11,022 nt of DNA from JAKJGA01 sp029554345 (GTDB taxonomy: Bacteria > Spirochaetota > UBA4802 > JAFGJZ01), in NCBI GenBank assembly GCA_035395685.1, contig DAOPBR010000068.1, forward strand, positions 1 to 11,022. The letters are read 5' to 3'. The notes under the pieces are model-generated. The model did no database searches. It was not told the origin of the DNA and was given only the letters and a program-made list of their open reading frames with translations. Shown here one piece after another: positions 7,445-11,022 of this stretch. Every line of letters begins with the position of its first letter. Position 1 is the first letter of the stretch. The position numbers were made by a program, and so were the translations under genes.

Positions 7445-7450
7445 ATTATA
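7445..7450 (-). promoter_or_regulatory. Candidate -10 element of the minus-strand operon
   Basis: The minus strand reads a perfect TATAAT here, about 20 bases before the ATG at 7424, which would give a short leader just containing the Shine-Dalgarno. No good -35 lies at 16-18 bases; the nearest is TTGAAA (7473-7478) at 22 bases. In AT-rich DNA such a hexamer can arise by chance, so this is only a candidate. Confidence 0.35.
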
Positions 7451-7573
7451 ACTTAAAACAAAGATATTATTTTTTCAATTCATTTACTTCCGGCATTACT
7501 GAAGATTCACCCCTCATTAGAAAAAGTCAACTTTATAAACGAATAGATTTTTTCTTTATTTTTTGACTTGATA

Positions 7574-7582
7574 TGATATAAT
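7574..7582 (+). promoter_or_regulatory. Candidate extended -10 promoter of the chemoreceptor gene
   Basis: The plus strand reads TGATATAAT, an extended -10 (TGn followed by TATAAT). A start point near 7589 would leave a leader of about 55 bases before the ATG at 7644. TTGACT at 7563-7568 is too close (8 bases) to serve as its -35, but extended -10 promoters can work without one. Confidence 0.4.
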
Positions 7583-7591
7583 GATTATGTA

Positions 7592-7618
7592 GAAATATTT
7601 ATTATTTCCGGCTGATTA
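7592..7618 (+). promoter_or_regulatory. Weak candidate flagellar/chemotaxis sigma (FliA-type) promoter
   Basis: GAAA at 7592-7595, 15 bases, then GCTGATTA at 7611-7618 compares with the sigma-28 consensus TAAA-N15-GCCGATAA (3 of 4 and 6 of 8 matches, exact spacing). Chemoreceptor genes are often under this sigma factor. The match is imperfect and could be chance, and the -10 half overlaps a palindrome. Confidence 0.25.
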
Positions 7619-7623
7619 TCAGC
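7611..7623. repeat. Perfect 13-bp palindrome in the chemoreceptor leader
   Basis: GCTGAT, one T, then ATCAGC: two perfect 6-base arms around a single central base. It ends nine bases before the Shine-Dalgarno of the chemoreceptor gene. The size and symmetry suit a dimeric repressor's operator. A stem with a one-base loop would not form well in RNA, so DNA binding is the likelier role if it has one. Confidence 0.55.
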
Positions 7624-7643
7624 ACTTACATCGGAGGATTCCA

Positions 7644-9377
7644 ATGCGTTTCGGAACCAACAATATCTCCATAAAGAAAAAAATAATTTTCCTCGGCATA
7701 GCAATAATCCTCTCATTCACTGCAGTTATTTTTTTCTACCTATTACCTAAAGTCGAATCATTTGTAATTGAGAAAAAGAAAGAAACAATCAAAAGCGTAG
7801 TACAAACATCGGTCGGCATAGCGGAATCTTACAGAAAACTCGCCATGTCGGGCGAAATTTCCGAGGAAGAAGCAAAAACAAGAACAATGCATGCCGTACG
7901 TGCTATGCGGTACGGAGATAAATTTGCTGATTACGTCTGGATAAATAATTTTCAGAAAATAATGCTCATGCATCCAGCCAGTCCTCAAATGGAAGGTAAA
8001 GATCAATCGTCATTTCAGGATAAAAACGGTCTTAAAATTTTCGATGAATTTCTTGAAAAAGCCACCTCTGCAGAAAAACAGGGATTTGTCAGATATGCAT
8101 GGCCTTCTAAGGAAAACCCGGATTTAATCGTACCCAAGGAATCCTTCGTTCTTTCATACGAACCATGGCAGTGGATTTTCGGAACAGGTATATACATTGA
8201 TGACGTTTATAAAGAAATACAAAACATTAAAATAAGCCTGAGTATTATTGTTCTAATAGTGATTTCAGTGAGCAGTATAATGCTCTACTCGTTTGCAAAT
8301 AAAATGACAAAACGCGTTAACATAGTCAAAAACAATCTGGCTATGATAAAAAGCGGCGATCTTACGCATACTGTCGCAATAGCGGGCAATGACGAAATTG
8401 AGACTATGCTCAGTTCATATAATGATTTCGCCGTCAGAATACGTGAAATCATCGAGGAAGTTAAATCATCATCTCAACAGCTTGCCTCTTCATCAACAGA
8501 GCTTTCTGCAGCAGCGGACTCAGCCTCTAAAAATTCACAGTCCCAGGCAGCGGCAACAGAAGAAATAACAGCTACTATTGAAGAAATTTCGGCTAATCTG
8601 GATAATATCAATTCGCAGACAGACCAGCAGCTTGATAAGATTAATTATATTCAGTCAATAATTGAAGATCTCAACAGAAAACTAAATGAAATAAGCGAAC
8701 AGATGAACAATACACGTTCGCTGACCGCAGAGATAACACAGGTAACTAATGCGGTTGAAAATTCTTTGGGCAGCATGTCAGCAAACATGACAAAGATCAA
8801 TACATCATCACAGGAAATGAAAAACATTGTCGGAATGATAAATGAGATATCGGATAAAATAAATCTGCTTTCACTTAACGCTGCGATTGAAGCGGCACGT
8901 GCGGGAGAATCCGGAAGAGGATTTGCAGTCGTTGCGGATGAAATTTCAAAACTTGCCGATCAGACAGCAGAAAGCATCAGCGGAATTGATACTCTGATTT
9001 CTGATAATGAAACTGAGATTAACAATTTTACAAAAAACGCAGAAGAAATTTTCTCAACGATCAATCTGATAATTGAAAGAATTTCATCAATGGAAACCAT
9101 GGCAAGTGCGGTATCAAAACTTATGGAAAGCGGAGTAGAAACCAACAATTCAGTATCATTTGAATTTCTTGATATACAGCAAAGAGCAGGAATGATACAA
9201 ACTGCAACTCAGGAACAGCGGACTGCTATGGAAGAAATGGTTAAAACAGTAAATGACATATCAGAAACCTCTCAGGAAGTAGCATCTTCATCAGAAGAAA
9301 TTGCGGGAAGCTCTGAAGAATTATCAGCTATGGCCGAAAATCTTCAGAAAAAAGTCAGCTTTTTTAAATCTTCATAA
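7644..9377 (+). CDS. Methyl-accepting chemotaxis protein with single-Cache (sCache_2) sensor
   Basis: This 577-residue transmembrane chemoreceptor senses a small extracellular ligand and controls CheA through CheW. Helix 1 spans about residues 14-34. The periplasmic sensor (about 36-193) is a clear sCache_2 domain: YVWINNFQKIMLMHP (97-111), MEGKD (116-120), GFVRYAW (147-153) and WQWIFGTGIYIDDV (175-188). Helix 2 is about 198-217, followed by a HAMP domain (about 218-272) and the long coiled-coil signalling domain. The conserved hairpin tip is at about 408-437 (NAAIEAARAGESGRGFAVV, 412-430). Glutamine- and glutamate-rich stretches near 300-315 and 522-558 are likely methylation regions. The C-terminus (VSFFKSS) has no obvious CheR/CheB tether pentapeptide. 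The ATG at 7644 follows GGAGG at 7633-7637. The ligand is unknown; related sCache_2 domains often bind small organic acids. No other chemotaxis gene is in the window. Confidence 0.97.
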   Translation: MRFGTNNISIKKKIIFLGIAIILSFTAVIFFYLLPKVESFVIEKKKETIKSVVQTSVGIAESYRKLAMSGEISEEEAKTRTMHAVRAMRYGDKFADYVWINNFQKIMLMHPASPQMEGKDQSSFQDKNGLKIFDEFLEKATSAEKQGFVRYAWPSKENPDLIVPKESFVLSYEPWQWIFGTGIYIDDVYKEIQNIKISLSIIVLIVISVSSIMLYSFANKMTKRVNIVKNNLAMIKSGDLTHTVAIAGNDEIETMLSSYNDFAVRIREIIEEVKSSSQQLASSSTELSAAADSASKNSQSQAAATEEITATIEEISANLDNINSQTDQQLDKINYIQSIIEDLNRKLNEISEQMNNTRSLTAEITQVTNAVENSLGSMSANMTKINTSSQEMKNIVGMINEISDKINLLSLNAAIEAARAGESGRGFAVVADEISKLADQTAESISGIDTLISDNETEINNFTKNAEEIFSTINLIIERISSMETMASAVSKLMESGVETNNSVSFEFLDIQQRAGMIQTATQEQRTAMEEMVKTVNDISETSQEVASSSEEIAGSSEELSAMAENLQKKVSFFKSS

Positions 9378-9402
9378 TACTAAAAGGAATTATAAAGACA
9401 AT

Positions 9403-9408
9403 AAGGAG
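9403..9408 (+). promoter_or_regulatory. Shine-Dalgarno that fixes the lipocalin-like gene start
   Basis: AAGGAG lies six bases before the ATG at 9415. The same reading frame is open back to an ATG at 9301, but that start lies inside the chemoreceptor gene, has no comparable site, and would bury the signal peptide 38 residues in. The start at 9415 is therefore chosen. Confidence 0.85.
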
Positions 9409-9414
9409 AATAAA

Positions 9415-9813
9415 ATGAAAAAGTATCTGATCGGATTATTGCTGTTTTCAGGTTTTATTTTTTCAGCCGACACGGCAAACACGGTAATGCTTACAGGAAG
9501 CTGGAACATACAGTCAAGCGACATGGTAATTTTTACCGGAACAGGTAAAATTATTGAGAAAGATCCCCTTCCAGCCGGCAAAACCGAAATAAACTTCAAA
9601 AAAGATTTCACCGGGATACTTAATATTGAAGACTCGTCCATTCCATTTAAGTGGTCATTGGATAATGATAATCTAAAAATTCAGACCGGGGATAAAACAT
9701 ATGAGTTCACAATAAGATCAATTGATGCAAATAAAGTTCTAATCATTCAGACATACTCATCCAAACCCGAAGTATCTGTAATTGCAATAGTTCAAAAATT
9801 AAAAAAGCCTTGA
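9415..9813 (+). CDS. Small exported lipocalin-like protein
   Basis: The 132-residue product begins with a clear signal peptide (KK, then a hydrophobic core at about residues 4-16, likely cleavage after FSA at 18), with no lipobox. The mature part is a chain of short beta strands. GSWNIQ (28-33) is followed by FKKDFTGIL (60-68), FKWSLDNDNLKI (76-87) and a closing strand set. The order (G-x-W near the start, a DG/DFTG turn, then W-S-x-D-x-D-x-L) is that of bacterial lipocalin-like domain families, often small envelope or ligand-binding beta barrels. The specific function is not recognised. It begins 37 bases after the chemoreceptor stop with no terminator between, so read-through from that gene is likely. 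A VWA lipoprotein gene follows 46 bases downstream. Confidence 0.75.
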   Translation: MKKYLIGLLLFSGFIFSADTANTVMLTGSWNIQSSDMVIFTGTGKIIEKDPLPAGKTEINFKKDFTGILNIEDSSIPFKWSLDNDNLKIQTGDKTYEFTIRSIDANKVLIIQTYSSKPEVSVIAIVQKLKKP

Positions 9814-9840
9814 TAAACAAACCATGAGTTTCAATATAGT
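9810..9840 (+). promoter_or_regulatory. Weak candidate promoter before the VWA lipoprotein gene
   Basis: TTGATA (9810-9815) and TATAGT (9835-9840) each match 5 of 6 of the sigma-70 consensus, but they are 19 bases apart, longer than ideal. The TTGATA overlaps the stop codon of the lipocalin-like gene. A transcript from here would have a very short leader. Chance is quite possible in AT-rich DNA. Confidence 0.22.
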
Positions 9841-9859
9841 TTAAATTTCAGGGGGAAAA

Positions 9860-10558
9860 ATGAAAAGAATATTATTTCTGTTAACATTAACTGCAATTTT
9901 TTGTACTGGCACCGGATGCTACAGATTTACGAAATCCGAAAGCTATTTCGGCATAAAAACTGAAGGCAAAAATGTTGTTTTTCTTGTAGATGTATCGGGA
10001 AGCATGGAAGGAAAAAACGAAGGCAATGTTTCTGATAAATTAAGAGCACAGGCTGCCAGCGAAGCCGGCGGAATCATCAGAAGCAAACTTAAAGGACCTC
10101 TTGGCGGCTTAGCATCAAAAAGCATTGAGAACGAATCGACAAAGCTTGCAACAGCACGCAGAGAACTGATGCCTGCGATACGCGGACTTGATGAGAAAAC
10201 AAAATTCACCGTATTAACTTTTTCATCTTCAGTAAATTACTGGGATAAAAATGTACTTGCTGCTTCTGATATGACTAAAAATAAAGCTATCTTCTTTGTA
10301 GATAATCTGAAGTCAGGCGGCGGCACAAGCGCCCTCGCAGGACTCAAGGCAGCGCTCAATGTACGCGGAGTAGATGTAATATTTTTTCTTTCTGACGGTC
10401 AGCCTTCTGATGCATCATCCGATAAAATTCTTAAAGAAATAAAATCACTTAATAACGGCCGTGTAATCATTCACAGTGTCGGACTCGGAGATGATAAAGA
10501 TGAAGATTTCATGAAAGCTCTTGCTGATGATAATAACGGAGTTTATACGGAAAAATAA
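9860..10558 (+). CDS. von Willebrand factor A (VWA) domain lipoprotein
   Basis: The 232-residue product has a signal sequence with lipobox TGTGC, lipidated at Cys20, so it is anchored on the envelope. Residues about 38-230 are a VWA domain with a complete metal-ion-dependent adhesion site: DVSGS (44-48), Thr156 in GGGTSALAG, and Asp179 in FLSDGQPSDA (176-185). VWA domains mediate metal-dependent protein binding. The stretch between the first motif and the next core strand (about 50-110) is unusually long, glycine- and lysine-rich and helical, and includes KLKGPLGGLASKS (76-88); it may be an insertion that shapes the binding face. There is no second domain. The ATG at 9860 follows AGGGGG at 9850-9855. 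It is the last plus-strand gene before a shared terminator. The partner is unknown. Confidence 0.92.
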   Translation: MKRILFLLTLTAIFCTGTGCYRFTKSESYFGIKTEGKNVVFLVDVSGSMEGKNEGNVSDKLRAQAASEAGGIIRSKLKGPLGGLASKSIENESTKLATARRELMPAIRGLDEKTKFTVLTFSSSVNYWDKNVLAASDMTKNKAIFFVDNLKSGGGTSALAGLKAALNVRGVDVIFFLSDGQPSDASSDKILKEIKSLNNGRVIIHSVGLGDDKDEDFMKALADDNNGVYTEK

Positions 10559-10578
10559 ATCAGCTTAATTAAAAAAAT

Positions 10579-10596
10579 GCCCCGCTCAGGCGGGGC
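10579..10596 (-). terminator. Strong intrinsic terminator, best oriented for the minus-strand permease gene
   Basis: GCCCCGC and GCGGGGC form a perfect 7-bp GC stem around a TCAG loop. Read on the minus strand, the stem is followed by A then a run of seven T (10571-10577 on plus), ideal for ending transcription of the sugar permease gene that stops at 10627. On the plus strand the downstream side is TAATAAAAAAG, a poor U-tract, so it would end the VWA transcript less well. Confidence 0.87.
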
Positions 10597-10616
10597 TAAT
10601 AAAAAAGATTTTATTA
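10597..10616 (+). repeat. AT-only inverted repeat next to the terminator
   Basis: TAATAAAA and TTTTATTA form an 8-bp perfect inverted repeat around AAGA, directly abutting the GC-rich hairpin. The stem is weak (all A-T), but on the plus strand it might help end transcription of the VWA gene. It could also be simple AT-rich chance. Confidence 0.4.
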
Positions 10617-10626
10617 AACATGCACT

Positions 10627-11022
10627 TCAGGATTTAGCTATTTTACGGCCTTTCTTTTCAAATAGAATCTGAAGCAGACAGAACACAAGTATCAGCGCCG
10701 CATTTATTATACGTATCCACCAGGGATTTACACTTCCGCCCTGAAAATTGATAAGCGTTGCAATTGTACCTAAAATCAAAACTCCGAAGACCGTACCGAG
10801 CATATAACCGGAACCACCTGTCAGCATCGTACCGCCGATTACTACTGCAGCAATGACATCCATCTCCATTCCAACTCCGTGAAGAGGATTACCGGACGGC
10901 ATATAAAACATCATCGTCACTCCGGCAAGAGCTGAGCAAAAACCGCTTATTGTATAAACAAGTATCTTGGTACGTCCTACAGGAAGACCCATTAGAATCG
11001 CCGACTGCTCATTTCCGCCGAT
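10627..11022 (-). CDS. yjfF: Sugar ABC transporter permease, YjfF-like, 3' part only
   Basis: Only the last 131 residues lie in the window; the gene continues past the right edge, so the in-frame ATG at 10992 is internal. The visible part opens with IGGNEQSAILMGLPVGRTKI, the ATPase-facing loop of carbohydrate-uptake-2 permeases (RbsC, XylH, YtfT, YjfF). Next come a helix (VYTISGFCSALAG), the conserved DVIAAVVIGGTMLTGGSGYMLG block, a further helix (VFGVLILGTIATLI) and a final helix ending in ILFEKKGRKIAKS. The wording of the first loop and the NFQGG...WWIRI segment are closest to YjfF, the galactofuranose permease subunit of the YtfQ-YtfR-YtfT-YjfF system, though ribose or other sugars cannot be excluded. 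It is followed by a strong terminator, so it is the last gene of its own operon and convergent with the VWA gene. Confidence 0.9.
   Translation of the reverse strand: MGGNEQSAILMGLPVGRTKILVYTISGFCSALAGVTMMFYMPSGNPLHGVGMEMDVIAAVVIGGTMLTGGSGYMLGTVFGVLILGTIATLINFQGGSVNPWWIRIINAALILVFCLLQILFEKKGRKIAKS

Noticed and set aside
7563..7582. TTGACT with TATAAT as a sigma-70 promoter
   Set aside because: The two hexamers are only 8 bases apart, far short of the required 16-18; only the extended -10 is kept as a candidate.
9301..9414. N-terminal extension of the lipocalin-like gene to an ATG at 9301
   Set aside because: It would place a clear signal peptide 38 residues inside the protein and overlap the chemoreceptor gene; the site at 9403-9408 favours 9415.
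1..11022. CRISPR array, tRNA or rRNA gene, insertion sequence
   Set aside because: No regularly spaced repeats, no cloverleaf or rRNA-like stretch, and no transposase or terminal inverted repeats were seen by eye.

Overview
The window is AT-rich, densely coded bacterial DNA. It shows peptide and sugar ABC importers, a transmembrane chemoreceptor and several secreted or lipid-anchored proteins. These point to a motile, probably diderm heterotroph. The relaxed lipobox in one lipoprotein and a YjfF-like sugar permease would fit a spirochaete or relative, but no phylogenetic marker gene is present, so that assignment is tentative.

Layout. (1) Positions 59 to 7424 hold eight tightly packed minus-strand genes, most overlapping or within a few bases of each other, so probably one operon. 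In transcription order they are: a 71-residue GspE-N/MshEN-like protein, a family 5 peptide-binding lipoprotein, OppB-type and OppC-type permeases, a lipoprotein of unknown function, a degenerate histidine-kinase/receiver protein, a PPP-family metallophosphatase, and an exported FGE-sulfatase-fold protein without the usual catalytic cysteines. The ATPase genes normally found with an Opp/Dpp system are absent. (2) Positions 7425 to 7643 form a divergent intergenic region with -10-like elements facing both ways and a perfect 13-bp palindrome just upstream of the chemoreceptor gene. (3) Positions 7644 to 10558 hold three plus-strand genes: a Cache-domain chemoreceptor, a small exported lipocalin-like protein, and a von Willebrand factor A lipoprotein. 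(4) Positions 10559 to 10626 carry a strong hairpin terminator between convergent genes. (5) From 10627 to the right edge is the 3' end of a minus-strand sugar ABC permease resembling YjfF.

Working together. The binding protein and the two permeases form the membrane part of a peptide-type importer that must borrow ATPases from elsewhere. The five other genes of the run are signalling or envelope proteins not usually found with it. The most unusual part is the pseudokinase, phosphatase and FGE-like trio. Its genes overlap or abut, and two of its three proteins have lost the residues that define catalysis in their families.
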